Assembly (NCBI GenBank): GCA_045594425.1
Contig: JAZNYK010000016.1
Span: 1-64,000 of the forward strand
Origin: RGIG1681 sp045594425
Lineage (GTDB): Bacteria > Bacillota > Clostridia > Christensenellales > UBA1242
DNA: 64,000 nt
Direction: 5' to 3'
The notes below the pieces were generated by a model. It saw nothing but the letters and a program-made list of their open reading frames with translations, was not told where the DNA came from and searched no databases. The position numbers and the translations under genes were made by a program. Below, piece by piece: positions 51,075 to 60,159 of this stretch. Position 1 is the stretch's first letter. Each line of letters opens with the position of its first letter.

Positions 51075-52430
51075 TTATTCAGCCTCCTTTGCCAATTCTT
51101 CATTGTCAGATATTCCTGAACGTTTTTTTAGCATAAACACTTTTCTACCAAAGGTTCCAAATGAAATGCAAATTTTTACAAGGAATGGGACAACAAGTAA
51201 GTTTGTAAGTAAACTCAAGAACATACAAGCAGTAAACACAATTGCAACGCTTGAAAGTTCACCAAATGAGAATGCAAACATGATAAGTGCTGACAAGAAC
51301 AACATAACATTTGTCATAATCAAACTTGGAAATTGTTTTTTGTAAGAAATTTCGAGTGCTGCATTAAGTGATTTTCCAAGATTGTATTCAGCCTTAACTT
51401 TGCTAGCAAAAGCAAATGCATAAGTGTAGATAACTGAAACACCTACAACCATTGCAGCAATTGTTGAAAGTCCAATTTCAAATGAAGGAATCAAACACAT
51501 CAAAATCAAGAATAATTCTGCATTAAGCAAAAGTGTTGCAATCATCAAAACGGCATAGAATCCAAATTTAACTGCAAACACAGCAAGACCCAAAACTGCA
51601 ATTGCTGCAAATGCTGAAAGCGCAACAACAAACACTGTGCTTGAATAGAAAGATTTTTCAGCAGAAGTGCTTGCAGATTCACCTGCAGATAAACTTGCAG
51701 ACATTGTGTTAATTACTGCGGTTGATGGATTAATTTCAACCTTCATGCAACCAAGTTTAACTTTTTGCTCTAAAGCAATCAAGTTTTCATAGTCTGTGTT
51801 TTGAAGTGTTAATTGTGAATAGTCTGTAACACCAGAAATTGAGATTGATTGAGAATAGTCACCCAAAACCAAGTAAATGGTTGTTGTTGAAGTGCAAAGT
51901 TCTTTAAATTTTGCTTCGCCTTCTTTGTTAAATTTTACAATCATACTCTTTGTGTCGTTATAGGTTGTGATGCTAACTTCTTCAACACTTGTTGCACCTG
52001 GAACAACAATTGATGTGTCTTCAAGTTCATATGTTGAACGAAGTGAGAACGCACCTGAACCAATGCTTGTAAGTTCAGCATAAACGCTTGAATAAGTGCT
52101 ATCGCCTTTTGGGAAACTTACTTCGGCTCTAATTTTTTTGTTGCCAATTGCATAAACATTGGCATTTTTGTAACCATTTTCTTCTAAAACGTCTTTAATG
52201 AGTTCCATAGAATCAATCACATCTTGTGTGCTGGCATTTTTTGTTTTGATGTCATATTCGCCATACAATCCACCTGTTAAATCAGATGAAACATTAAGTG
52301 AACCAGAGAAAGACACAAATGTTTTTGCACCAAAAGTCATTGGCACAAAACTGCAAACAAAACCAATTGCAAGCACGATAGCAAAAATGATAGATAATGC
52401 TATGGCTGTACTTTTTTGAAATCTTTTCAT
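51075..52430 (-). CDS. secD: protein translocase subunit SecD
   Basis: A 451-residue SecD with one N-terminal helix, a P1 domain (SSDLTGGLYGEYDI, corresponding to the DL-GG motif) and five C-terminal helices. The conserved helix-4 region is diverged (GLSTIAAMVVGVSVIYTYAFAF with ASKVKAEYNLGKSLNAAL instead of NVLIFERIKEE). The sequence is clearly SecD by order and by its pairing with secF, but it is a divergent member. It starts a secD-secF unit, downstream of the TIGR04086 gene's terminator. Confidence 0.88.
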   Translation of the reverse strand: MKRFQKSTAIALSIIFAIVLAIGFVCSFVPMTFGAKTFVSFSGSLNVSSDLTGGLYGEYDIKTKNASTQDVIDSMELIKDVLEENGYKNANVYAIGNKKIRAEVSFPKGDSTYSSVYAELTSIGSGAFSLRSTYELEDTSIVVPGATSVEEVSITTYNDTKSMIVKFNKEGEAKFKELCTSTTTIYLVLGDYSQSISISGVTDYSQLTLQNTDYENLIALEQKVKLGCMKVEINPSTAVINTMSASLSAGESASTSAEKSFYSSTVFVVALSAFAAIAVLGLAVFAVKFGFYAVLMIATLLLNAELFLILMCLIPSFEIGLSTIAAMVVGVSVIYTYAFAFASKVKAEYNLGKSLNAALEISYKKQFPSLIMTNVMLFLSALIMFAFSFGELSSVAIVFTACMFLSLLTNLLVVPFLVKICISFGTFGRKVFMLKKRSGISDNEELAKEAE

Positions 52431-52549
52431 CGCTAATTTTCCTTATTATTAATAATCGTGTGTATTATACCGCAATATTTGGAATTTGGTCAACCTATTA
52501 TAAAAAAATATTTAGCATTTTGGTCAATTTTATAACTATTTTTATGTCA

Positions 52550-52578
52550 AAAAAACTCACTCCGAGAAAAGAGTGAGT
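52550..52578 (-). terminator. terminator of the TIGR04086 gene
   Basis: ACTCACTC (52555-52562) / GAGTGAGT (52571-52578) with a T run on the - strand. Confidence 0.85.
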
Positions 52579-52593
52579 AAATTTTTAAATTTT

Positions 52594-52989
52594 TTAGTTT
52601 TTATTAACTTTCACAATTCCAACAATACCACCCAAAAGTGAGGCAAATGCAACATCTAAAAGTGTATTTAGTCCAATACTAAAAGTTCCTGCAAGCATTG
52701 AAAACACGACAAATGCAAGCAAAATATATATCACTCCAAACATCATGCCTTTTATAAGCCCCTTGCTCTTGCCTTTTATTGCAATGGCAGAGCCTGAAAT
52801 AACACTCACACCTTTGATAACAAGGGTTATTGGTGCAATAAATTCATCTGCAATCATAAACCATTTCATGCAAAATGCAAACAAAATTACAAAACCCAAA
52901 CTTAAAAGTGTGGCAACCAAAAGCCCTTTAAAAAAATCAAAAATAATATTTTCATTTGATAATGTTTCTGTTTTTGAACGACCAAACAT
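52594..52989 (-). CDS. TIGR04086-type membrane protein
   Basis: A 131-residue protein with four hydrophobic helices and Gly-rich turns (KGVSVISGSAIAIKGKSKGLIKGMMFGVIY). It fits the TIGR04086 family of small membrane proteins that sit beside yajC in Clostridia. The function is unknown; the location suggests a link to the translocase. GAGG precedes the ATG and hairpins separate it from both neighbours. Confidence 0.8.
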   Translation of the reverse strand: MFGRSKTETLSNENIIFDFFKGLLVATLLSLGFVILFAFCMKWFMIADEFIAPITLVIKGVSVISGSAIAIKGKSKGLIKGMMFGVIYILLAFVVFSMLAGTFSIGLNTLLDVAFASLLGGIVGIVKVNKN

Positions 52990-53045
52990 ATTTTTACCTC
53001 TGTTAAAATATATTCACTTTGTCGCTCGATATGAACTTTTTGCAA

Positions 53046-53072
53046 ATAAAAAAAGCGAACCATGTCGCTTTT
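53046..53072 (-). terminator. terminator of yajC
   Basis: AAAAGCGA (53051-53058) / TCGCTTTT (53065-53072) with a 6-base loop and a T run. Confidence 0.78.
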
Positions 53073-53075
53073 TTA

Positions 53076-53561
53076 TTACTTTTTAGTTGTTGTTCTTGTT
53101 GTTGAAGATTTTTTTGCTGTTGACTTTTTTGTTGTTGTCTTTTTTGGTTTTTCAACTTTTGTTTCAACAGTTGTTTCTTCATTAACAACCACTTCTTCTG
53201 CTGGAACTTTTGATTCTTCAACAGTTTCTTCTTTTGCTTCAACTTTTGTTGATTTCAAAACACAGTAAATCATTGCCATATCAAATTCCATGTAAGATTT
53301 TTCTGTTTTTGAACCAGTTTCTAAAATAACAGTTTTAATATCACCTTTGTCTGTGATTTTTGTAATTTTTCCAATAATACCACCAGCGGTTTTAACAAGG
53401 TCACCAACTTTCATTGATTCAAGCATATTCAAAAATTCTTTATTTTTCTTTCTTTGAGTAAAATATGGCATAATAAGCATTGCAACTAATGCAACAATCA
53501 AAACCACATAAACAATGATAGATGTTGTGTTGTTTGCTTCTGCACAAATAAAATTAATCAT
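53076..53561 (-). CDS. yajC: preprotein translocase subunit YajC
   Basis: A 161-residue SecDF-associated protein. One membrane helix (about 10-30) is followed by PYFTQRKKNKEFLNMLESMK and VGDLVKTAGGIIGKIT, the family signature. It is about 60 residues longer than usual because of an acidic linker and a basic KKTTTKKSTAKKSSTTR tail. The gene order tgt-yajC-secD-secF is the common bacterial one. Confidence 0.93.
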   Translation of the reverse strand: MINFICAEANNTTSIIVYVVLIVALVAMLIMPYFTQRKKNKEFLNMLESMKVGDLVKTAGGIIGKITKITDKGDIKTVILETGSKTEKSYMEFDMAMIYCVLKSTKVEAKEETVEESKVPAEEVVVNEETTVETKVEKPKKTTTKKSTAKKSSTTRTTTKK

Positions 53562-53585
53562 TTTTTAATCTCCTTTAAATTCTAG

Positions 53586-53671
53586 AAATAGTTTAGCAAA
53601 TAAAAAGTGTAATTGCAACAAAATTTTTAATATTAAAATTTTGACATACAAAAATTTTGTCTAAACTATTT
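53586..53671. repeat. imperfect long-stem inverted repeat at the tgt end
   Basis: AAATAGTTTAGCAAA (53586-53600) is complementary, with one bulged base, to TTTGTCTAAACTATTT (53656-53671), around a 55-base AT-rich centre that itself has short palindromes. It overlaps the tgt stop codon. It may be a transcription end or a remnant of a small mobile repeat. Confidence 0.45.
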
Positions 53672-54787
53672 ATAATTTGTCTTTTTTAAATATTCTTCTC
53701 TAAATTCCAAAAGCCTGTCTTCACGAATTGCTTGTTTGATTTGTTCCATTAAATGTGTTAAATATCTAATGTTATGAATAGATAACAATTGAGCACCTAA
53801 AATTTCATCAACATTAAACAAATGTCTTAAATATGCTTTTGTGAAATTTTTGCAAGCATAACAATCACATTCATCATCTAAAGTGGTGAAATCTTCTTTG
53901 TAAATGCCGTTTTTTACAACAACTTTTCCTTTGCTTGTTAATGCTGTTCCGTTTCTGGCGTTTCTTGTTGGAAGAACGCAGTCAAACATATCAATACCTC
54001 TAATCACACCTTCAATCAAACAATCTGGGCTTCCCACACCCATCAAATATCTAACTTTATCATCTGGATAGTGAGGTGCCAACACATCAAGCATTTCATA
54101 CATTTTGTCTTTTGGTTCACCAACAGAAAGCCCACCAATTGAAAAACCAACAGTTGCCTTCTTTTTTACATTTTCGAGTGCTTGTAACCTTAAATCAGCA
54201 TAAAAGTTGCCTTGAACTATTGGAAACAAAAGTTGTTTTTCGTTTTTGTGGTATGCTAAACACCTGTCCAACCATTTTTCAGTTCTTTCTAGTGCCTGTT
54301 TTGCATATTTTTTATCTACACCATAATCTGAACATTCATCAAAAGCCATAATGATGTCTGCACCAAGTTTGTTTTGAATTTCAATAGACTTTTCTGGTGT
54401 AAAAAAATGAGATGAACCATCAAGATGGGATTTAAATTCAACACCATCTTCTGTTATTTTGTTCATATCAGAAAGTGAAAAAACTTGAAACCCGCCAGAA
54501 TCTGTTAAAATTGGTCTTTTCCAATTCATAAACTTGTGCAACCCACCTGCTTTTTGAACAAGGTCAGCACCTGGTCTTAAATAACAATGATATGTGTTTG
54601 CCAAAATAATTTGGGCATTGATTTCTTCAAGTTCTCTTGGTTCAACCGCTTTAACAGTTGCTCTTGTTCCAACAGGCATAAACACTGGTGTTTCAATATC
54701 ACCATGTGGTGTGTGAAGCACACCAATTCTTGCATGAGTGTTTGAAGACTTTAATTTCTCTTCAAACGAAAAATATTTGTTTTCCAT
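53666..54787 (-). CDS. tgt: tRNA-guanine transglycosylase
   Basis: A 373-residue enzyme that puts preQ1 into position 34 of GUN-anticodon tRNAs. Signatures are DSGGFQVFSLSDM, AFDECSDYG, FSIGGLSVGEPKDKMYEMLD and VGSPDCLIEGVIRGID. The nucleophilic Asp is in FDCVLPTRNARNGTA, and the zinc-binding CDCYAC...H is near the end. ATG at 54787 has AAAGGA nine bases upstream, 23 bases after queA; the longer frame overlaps queA without a ribosome site. Confidence 0.96.
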   Translation of the reverse strand: MENKYFSFEEKLKSSNTHARIGVLHTPHGDIETPVFMPVGTRATVKAVEPRELEEINAQIILANTYHCYLRPGADLVQKAGGLHKFMNWKRPILTDSGGFQVFSLSDMNKITEDGVEFKSHLDGSSHFFTPEKSIEIQNKLGADIIMAFDECSDYGVDKKYAKQALERTEKWLDRCLAYHKNEKQLLFPIVQGNFYADLRLQALENVKKKATVGFSIGGLSVGEPKDKMYEMLDVLAPHYPDDKVRYLMGVGSPDCLIEGVIRGIDMFDCVLPTRNARNGTALTSKGKVVVKNGIYKEDFTTLDDECDCYACKNFTKAYLRHLFNVDEILGAQLLSIHNIRYLTHLMEQIKQAIREDRLLEFREEYLKKTNYK

Positions 54788-54810
54788 CAAATTTTTGTCC
54801 TTTTTGTTTT

Positions 54811-55845
54811 TTAGCAGAAAAAACAGCAATCACCAAAACTAAAAAATCTATATTTTTCATTCACTGCTGTTTTGTAAACCTCAAGAGTTTTGTCTTTTCC
54901 AATAAATGCAGAAACAAGCATAATCAGTGTGCTTTCTGGCAAATGGAAATTTGTGATTAATGCATCAACAAACTTAAGTTCAACCCCAGGATAAATAAAG
55001 ATATTTGTTTCTTTTTTGCAAGGTTCAATATGACCTTTTTTTGTTGAAGCCGCCTCCAAAGTTCTAACAGTTGTTGTGCCAACTGCAACAATTCGTTTAC
55101 CTTCGACCTTTGCTTTGTTAAGCCTGTCTGCAACTTCTTCTGACACAACAATTTCTTCACTATGCATTTTGTGGTCAAGTGCGTTTTCTTCATTAACTGG
55201 TCTAAATGTTCCAAGACCAACTTGAAGCGTAACCTCTTCAATTTGAACACCCTTGTCACGGATTTTTTGCATAAGTTCTTCTGTGAAATGCAAGCCGGCT
55301 GTTGGAGCAGCACTTGAGCCTTTTATTTTTGAATAAATAGTTTGATATTCTTCATCATCTTCGAGTTTTTCATGAATATATGGTGGAAGTGGCACTTCTC
55401 CAATTCTGTCAAGTTCCTCTTCTAACGTTCCTGATGACACATTAAATCGAATAACCCTGCCACCAATCTCTTCTTGATTTTCAATAACATCACAATAAAG
55501 ATTTTCACTAAAAATAAGTTTTGTTCCAACAGGTGCTTTTTTTGCTGGCTTCATCAAAACTTCATAATCTGTAAGATTGAGCCTTTTTAGCAAAAACACT
55601 TCAATTTTTGCACCAGTAACTTTGTGTGCAAAAAGCCTTGCTGGAATTACTCTTGTGTTATTTAAAACAAGAACATCATTTGGAGTCAAGTAGTCAAGAA
55701 TATCCCTAAACACCTTGTGCTCAATTTTGTCTTCTTGTTTATTATACACAAGCATTCTTGCCATATCTCTTGGAACCATTGGTGTTTGCGCAATTAGTTC
55801 TTCTGGCAAATCATAATAAAAATCGCTAGTTTTTAACATTTCCAT
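54811..55845 (-). CDS. queA: S-adenosylmethionine:tRNA ribosyltransferase-isomerase
   Basis: A 344-residue enzyme that turns preQ1 into epoxyqueuosine on tRNA. Family landmarks: PVPR-like MVPRDMARMLV, LVLNNTRVIPAR, SSAAPTAGLHFTEEL, LQVGLGTFRPV and the terminal FGDCCFFC, where DAML or DAMLI is usual. The cysteine-rich end is unusual but lies beyond the core. It is cotranscribed with ruvB and tgt. Confidence 0.95.
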   Translation of the reverse strand: MEMLKTSDFYYDLPEELIAQTPMVPRDMARMLVYNKQEDKIEHKVFRDILDYLTPNDVLVLNNTRVIPARLFAHKVTGAKIEVFLLKRLNLTDYEVLMKPAKKAPVGTKLIFSENLYCDVIENQEEIGGRVIRFNVSSGTLEEELDRIGEVPLPPYIHEKLEDDEEYQTIYSKIKGSSAAPTAGLHFTEELMQKIRDKGVQIEEVTLQVGLGTFRPVNEENALDHKMHSEEIVVSEEVADRLNKAKVEGKRIVAVGTTTVRTLEAASTKKGHIEPCKKETNIFIYPGVELKFVDALITNFHLPESTLIMLVSAFIGKDKTLEVYKTAVNEKYRFFSFGDCCFFC

Positions 55846-55853
55846 AATTTATC

Positions 55854-56921
55854 CTATTTTGCTATATCTTCAATCTTATAGCCTAAATGTGTGTATGCAG
55901 GCTCTAAAGGAATCCTGCCTCTTGGCGTTCTTGAAATAAAGCCAATTTGAAGAAGATATGGTTCATAAACATCTTCAATTGTTTCAGGTTCTTCACCAGT
56001 AATTGCACCCAAAGTATCCAAGCCCACCGGTTTGCCTTTAAAGTTTTCAATCATTACTTTTAACATTTTTCTATCAACGCCGTCAAGACCAATGCTGTCA
56101 ATATCCATTTTTTCAAGAGCATGGTCTGCTATTTTTGTTGTAATTTTTCCGTCATTTAAAACATCAGCAAAATCACGCACACGTTTTAAAATTCGGTTTG
56201 CAATTCTTGGAGTTCCTCTGCATCTTGAAGCAATTAGTCTTGCAGAACCATCATCAATCTCCGCCCCCAAAATTGAAGCAGAACGAAGAACAATGTCTTT
56301 AAGTTCATTTTCATTATAAAGTTCAAGTTTGCAAAGAACACCAAACCTATCACGAAGTGGTCCCGCAATCATGCCCGCTTTGGTTGTTGCACCAACTAAT
56401 GTGAAGTTTGGAAGTGAAATTCTCATAGACCTTGCAGATGGTCCTTTGCCGATAATAAAATCAAGGGCATGGTCTTCCATTGCAGGATACAAAACTTCTT
56501 CTACACTATGATTAAGTCTGTGAATTTCATCAATAAAAAGCACATCATTTTCACTTAAATTAGTGAGCAATGACGCAAGGTCACTTGGTTTTTCAATTGC
56601 AGGACCTGATGTTTGCTTGAATGATGAACCCATTTCATTTGCAATGATTGCAGCAAGGGTTGTTTTTCCAAGTCCAGGAGGTCCATACAAAAGCACATGG
56701 TCAAGGGCCTCACCACGCTTTTTTGCTGCAGAAATATAAACCTTAAGATTTTCTTTTACTGCAGTTTGACCAACATATTCATCAAAAACCTTTGGACGCA
56801 AAATGTTTTCTATTTGGTCATCATTTTCAATTTTTGAGCATGAAACAAAACGTTCATCATCTGCGTCTTTTGAACTGGTTATGAATTTGTCGTAATAACT
56901 TTCATTGTCGTAAGTTTCCAT
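55854..56921 (-). CDS. ruvB: Holliday junction branch migration ATPase RuvB
   Basis: A 355-residue AAA+ motor. Walker A is GPPGLGKTT (80-88), Walker B FIDEIHRL, sensor 1 VGATTKAG. Then comes the arginine-finger region GPLRDRFG and the winged helix at the C-terminus (GFISRTPRGRIPLEPAYTHL). The length is slightly above the norm because of an N-terminal extension. It starts 12 bases after ruvA. Confidence 0.97.
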   Translation of the reverse strand: METYDNESYYDKFITSSKDADDERFVSCSKIENDDQIENILRPKVFDEYVGQTAVKENLKVYISAAKKRGEALDHVLLYGPPGLGKTTLAAIIANEMGSSFKQTSGPAIEKPSDLASLLTNLSENDVLFIDEIHRLNHSVEEVLYPAMEDHALDFIIGKGPSARSMRISLPNFTLVGATTKAGMIAGPLRDRFGVLCKLELYNENELKDIVLRSASILGAEIDDGSARLIASRCRGTPRIANRILKRVRDFADVLNDGKITTKIADHALEKMDIDSIGLDGVDRKMLKVMIENFKGKPVGLDTLGAITGEEPETIEDVYEPYLLQIGFISRTPRGRIPLEPAYTHLGYKIEDIAK

Positions 56922-56933
56922 ACGTTCTTCCCT

Positions 56934-57545
56934 TTATTTATGCATATTTTTAAAACAAGCAATAACAAGTTCTTCACCTGTCATGCCTTCGACATAGTTG
57001 TTTTTAGCAAGTTCAACTGCTTGATTCTTTTGAATTCCCGTTGCAACTAAAACTTCATATGCTTCTTCAACTTCTTTGCGCATCGCAACTTTTGATTGAT
57101 TTGCATTTGCTTCATTTGAGAGCAAGTTCTCTAGTGAATCATTGCCACCAAGTTTGCTGTTAAGTTCCAAAACAATACGTTCAGCCGTTTTTTTGCCAAG
57201 ACCTTTGATTGATGAGAGTGTTTTGATATCACTTGTCACAATTGCTCTAATAAGGTCATCAATAGGAAGCCCAGAAAGCACAGTTATTGCCATTTTTGGA
57301 CCAACACCCGAAACCAACAAAAGGTCATTGAAAATCTTTTTTTCTTTTGCATCTTTAAAACCAAATAAACACATTGCATCTTCTCTTACTTGCAAATATG
57401 TTAAAAGAGTTTGTTGTTCTTGTTTTCCTGAAAGTGCATAGCAGGTGTATGCAGAACAAGTAACTTCAAATGCCATAACACCAGTGTCAACCACCAATGT
57501 GCTATCATCAATCATAGAAATTTTGCCTGTTAGTGAATATATCAT
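56934..57545 (-). CDS. ruvA: Holliday junction DNA helicase subunit RuvA
   Basis: A 203-residue tetrameric junction-binding protein with an N-terminal OB domain (MIYSLTGKISMID), tandem helix-hairpin-helix motifs (LLLVSGVGPKMAITVLSGL, LSSIKGLGKKTAERIV) and a C-terminal UBA-like domain that contacts RuvB. It overlaps ruvC by four bases (ATGA), giving translational coupling. Confidence 0.97.
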   Translation of the reverse strand: MIYSLTGKISMIDDSTLVVDTGVMAFEVTCSAYTCYALSGKQEQQTLLTYLQVREDAMCLFGFKDAKEKKIFNDLLLVSGVGPKMAITVLSGLPIDDLIRAIVTSDIKTLSSIKGLGKKTAERIVLELNSKLGGNDSLENLLSNEANANQSKVAMRKEVEEAYEVLVATGIQKNQAVELAKNNYVEGMTGEELVIACFKNMHK

Positions 57546-58105
57546 TTAAGTTTCCTTCTTTTTAAAATTTCGGCTTTGTCTGTTTTTTTCAAGTTGTTAT
57601 TTGTAAACACCTGAACATCCGAATTTGTAAGTTTTGTATTAGTTTGAGCCAAACACAATGCAACCGCAAGCGCATCCGCAGCATCGTCTGGCTTTGGAAT
57701 AGATTTTAGGTTTAAAAGTGTTTTTGTCATAAACTGAACTTGTTTTTTATCAGCCTTTCCAACGCCAGTTATTGCCTGTTTTACTTGCATTGGAGTAAAC
57801 TCATAAACCTTTGGAACCTGCTGAATTGCAGCACACAAAATAACACCTCTTGCTTCTGCGACCGCAATACCTGTTGTGATGTTTTGATTAAAAAATAGTT
57901 CTTCAACTGCAACAGCATCTGGTTTGAATTTGTTAATCAAGCATTTCATGCCATCATGAATCATTGCAAGACGCACTGGAAAATCTTCTTCCTTTGGAGT
58001 GTTGATTGCACCATAATCAATCACCCTGCAATTTCCTCTGCTGTCTTTTTCAATAACACCATAACCAACAATTGCGTAACCTGGGTCAATACCTAATATT
58101 ATCAT
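57542..58105 (-). CDS. ruvC: crossover junction endodeoxyribonuclease RuvC
   Basis: A 187-residue Holliday junction resolvase. The catalytic acidic residues are in ILGIDPGYAIVGYGV, AVEELFFNQN and the C-terminal KPDDAADALAVALC. It heads the ruvC-ruvA-ruvB-queA-tgt operon. No Shine-Dalgarno site precedes the ATG; a TTGACT-17-TAAATT promoter places the transcription start at about the ATG, so this operon may begin with a leaderless message. The tail after residue 160 is a basic extension. Confidence 0.95.
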   Translation of the reverse strand: MIILGIDPGYAIVGYGVIEKDSRGNCRVIDYGAINTPKEEDFPVRLAMIHDGMKCLINKFKPDAVAVEELFFNQNITTGIAVAEARGVILCAAIQQVPKVYEFTPMQVKQAITGVGKADKKQVQFMTKTLLNLKSIPKPDDAADALAVALCLAQTNTKLTNSDVQVFTNNNLKKTDKAEILKRRKLK

Positions 58106-58111
58106 AATTAT

Positions 58112-58140
58112 AATTTAACTTAAATTGCCGTTAAAGTCAA
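58112..58140 (-). promoter_or_regulatory. promoter of the ruvC operon, ending at the ATG
   Basis: On the - strand TTGACT (58135-58140) and TAAATT (58112-58117) with a 17-base spacer. The predicted start point is within a base or two of the ruvC ATG (58105). Confidence 0.6.
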
Positions 58141-58155
58141 TAAATATTAGGTCAC

Positions 58156-58181
58156 AAAAAAACCACCACATATTGTGGTGG
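58156..58181 (-). terminator. terminator of yebC and the YgjV-like gene
   Basis: CCACCACA (58163-58170) / TGTGGTGG (58174-58181) with a TAT loop and a T run on the - strand. Confidence 0.88.
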
Positions 58182-58187
58182 CTGTTT

Positions 58188-58460
58188 TTATTGTTTGTTT
58201 TCAATATTTTTGGTTTCACTGTTTTGTTTTTTGTTATCCATCACGAGTTTAACCAAGTGATATGTGTTAACAACAATCAAAACCGCATTCAAAATGCCTG
58301 TGCTCCATGCTGGAAGAATAAAACCATAAACAGTAAAAGACACTGAACCAATGATGTTAGTTATGCGCATAACCACACTGCTTTTAAATGTCATGGTTTT
58401 GCAACTCATCGAAACCAAAATCATTAAAGTTGCAAAAATACCTAAAATTTCAACCCACAT
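58188..58460 (-). CDS. small YgjV-like inner membrane protein
   Basis: A 90-residue membrane protein with three hydrophobic helices. The pattern ILGIFATLMILVSMSCKTM, MRITNIIGSVSFTVYGF, then ILNAVLIVVNTYHL matches the YgjV-like family of small membrane proteins of unknown function. The polar tail is cytoplasmic in charge. It starts eight bases after yebC and is cotranscribed with it. Confidence 0.75.
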   Translation of the reverse strand: MWVEILGIFATLMILVSMSCKTMTFKSSVVMRITNIIGSVSFTVYGFILPAWSTGILNAVLIVVNTYHLVKLVMDNKKQNSETKNIENKQ

Positions 58461-58468
58461 AACACACC

Positions 58469-59209
58469 TTATTGTTCGTCCAAAGCAGAAAGGTCTGCAT
58501 TTGTGTAAACATTTTGAACATCATCCAAATCTTCAAGACCAACAATAAGTTTGTTAATTGAAATCGCTGCATCTTTGTTAAGTTCAATCATATTTTGTGG
58601 AACATATTCAACTTCACTAGAAACAACTTCATAACCAGATGTTTCCATTTCTTTGCTGATTGTATGAAGATTTTCTGGAGAACACATAACTTCAATGCAT
58701 TCTTCATCAACAACAACATCATCTGCACCAAAATCAAGTGCAAGCATCATAACTGTGTCTTCGTTAGTGGTTTCAGCCTTTTTAATAACAACAATGCCTT
58801 TGTAGTCAAACATATAAGACACACTTCCTGTAGTGCCTAAACTTCCACCAAATTTGGTGAAAAGATGTCTAACATCCGCAGCGGTTCTGTTTCTGTTATC
58901 TGATAAACATTCAACAATAAAAGCAACACCATGTGAGCCATAGCCTTCGTATGTGATTGCATCGTAGTTGCCTGCTTCTTCACCACCACTTGCTTTTTTG
59001 ATTGACCTTTGAATATTGTCGTTTGGCATATTGTTTTGTTTAGCCTTTTGAATAACATCATAAAGTTTGCTATTGATGTTCGGATCAGGGCCACCAAGTT
59101 TTACAGCAACTGCAATTTCACGACCAATTTTTGTAAAGATTTTTCCTCTAGCAGCGTCTGCTTTGTTTTTTGTTGCTTGAATATTGTGCCATTTTGAGTG
59201 TCCACTCAT
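58469..59209 (-). CDS. yebC: YebC/TACO1-family regulator
   Basis: A 246-residue protein of the YebC family, DNA- and ribosome-associated factors linked to transcription control and translation of difficult motifs. The N-terminus MSGHSKWHNIQATKNKAD, the middle KAKQNNMPNDNIQRSIKKA and the GYGSHGVAFIVECLSDNRNR segment are canonical. The yebC-ruvCAB neighbourhood is conserved in many bacteria. It has its own promoter and AGGAGG. Confidence 0.96.
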   Translation of the reverse strand: MSGHSKWHNIQATKNKADAARGKIFTKIGREIAVAVKLGGPDPNINSKLYDVIQKAKQNNMPNDNIQRSIKKASGGEEAGNYDAITYEGYGSHGVAFIVECLSDNRNRTAADVRHLFTKFGGSLGTTGSVSYMFDYKGIVVIKKAETTNEDTVMMLALDFGADDVVVDEECIEVMCSPENLHTISKEMETSGYEVVSSEVEYVPQNMIELNKDAAISINKLIVGLEDLDDVQNVYTNADLSALDEQ

Positions 59210-59249
59210 TATAAATTCCTCCTATCAATAACTAAAATTTTCTTGTTTT

Positions 59250-59278
59250 ATTATAATCAAATTTACCACATTAATCAA
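59250..59278 (-). promoter_or_regulatory. promoter of yebC
   Basis: On the - strand TTGATT (59273-59278) and TATAAT (59250-59255) with a 17-base spacer. Confidence 0.75.
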
Positions 59279-59323
59279 TAAAATTAACTGCAAAATAAGC
59301 AAATTGATGGTTTTTGTGGTTAT

Positions 59324-60097
59324 TTATATATTCTTTCCCATCAAAACATACATCAAAACGCTTGCTGAAATGCCCGCGTTAAGTGATTCCATTTGGCTTT
59401 TCATTGGAAGTGATATGCTATTCCCTTTTTGTTTAAACGTGTTGCTAACACCTTGACCTTCATTTCCAATAACAAGCGCAAAATTTGATGTTTCAATTGG
59501 ATTTTTAAACACATTCACACCACCCATGTCAGCAACCAAAAGACTAATATTTTTCTTTGAAACATAGTCAATAATTTCAGTTTCTGTCATGCGATAAATG
59601 TCGGTATAGAACACGCCACCACTTGAACTTCTGACAACCTTTGGCGAATATGGGTCAACAGTGTCAATCAAAACAATTGTGTTGAGCCCAGTTGCTGCAG
59701 CGGTTCTAATAATTGTCCCCAAATTGCCAGGGTCTTGAATACGGTCCAAAATTAAAATTGGTTCGTTTTTTTCTGGTTCAAACTCACCAGTTGATTTCAT
59801 AAAAACCTCTGCAATAATGCCCTGTGGTGTCACATTTTCTGAAATAGACGCAAGCACTTTTGCGGTAACCGGAACAACTTTTCCATCAAACTTTTCTAAA
59901 ATATAACCAAAGTCTGAAAGTCTTGATGCATCAACAAAAAGTTTGTCAACCTCGCACGCACCACAAACAACCTCATGCACAAGTTTTTCGCCATCAACCA
60001 AAAACTTGCCATGAAAACGTCTATGCTTTTTATCATTTAAACTGCGAGCCTCTTTAACCATTCCGTTGTCAAGACTTGTTATAATTTCACCATTCAT
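59324..60097 (-). CDS. TrmH-family RNA 2'-O-methyltransferase
   Basis: A 257-residue SPOUT enzyme with an N-terminal L30e-like substrate domain (FLVDGEKLVHEVV) and a C-terminal SpoU domain: DRIQDPGNLGTIIRTAAATG, VIGNEGQGVSN and ISLPMKSQMESLNAGISASV. It is likely an rRNA methyltransferase; the target base cannot be told from sequence. ATG at 60097 with AGGTG was chosen over the longer frame. It is the last gene after rplT, behind a terminator-like hairpin. Confidence 0.9.
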   Translation of the reverse strand: MNGEIITSLDNGMVKEARSLNDKKHRRFHGKFLVDGEKLVHEVVCGACEVDKLFVDASRLSDFGYILEKFDGKVVPVTAKVLASISENVTPQGIIAEVFMKSTGEFEPEKNEPILILDRIQDPGNLGTIIRTAAATGLNTIVLIDTVDPYSPKVVRSSSGGVFYTDIYRMTETEIIDYVSKKNISLLVADMGGVNVFKNPIETSNFALVIGNEGQGVSNTFKQKGNSISLPMKSQMESLNAGISASVLMYVLMGKNI

Positions 60098-60113
60098 AAT
60101 TTCACCTAAAAAC

Positions 60114-60154
60114 AAAAAACTTAACAGTTCAAATTGCTTGAATTGTTAAGTTTT
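60114..60154 (-). terminator. terminator after rplT
   Basis: A 14-pair stem with one mismatch: CTTAACA..TTCAA pairs with TTGAA..TGTTAAG, flanked by A and T runs. Confidence 0.75.
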
Positions 60155-60159
60155 AATAA

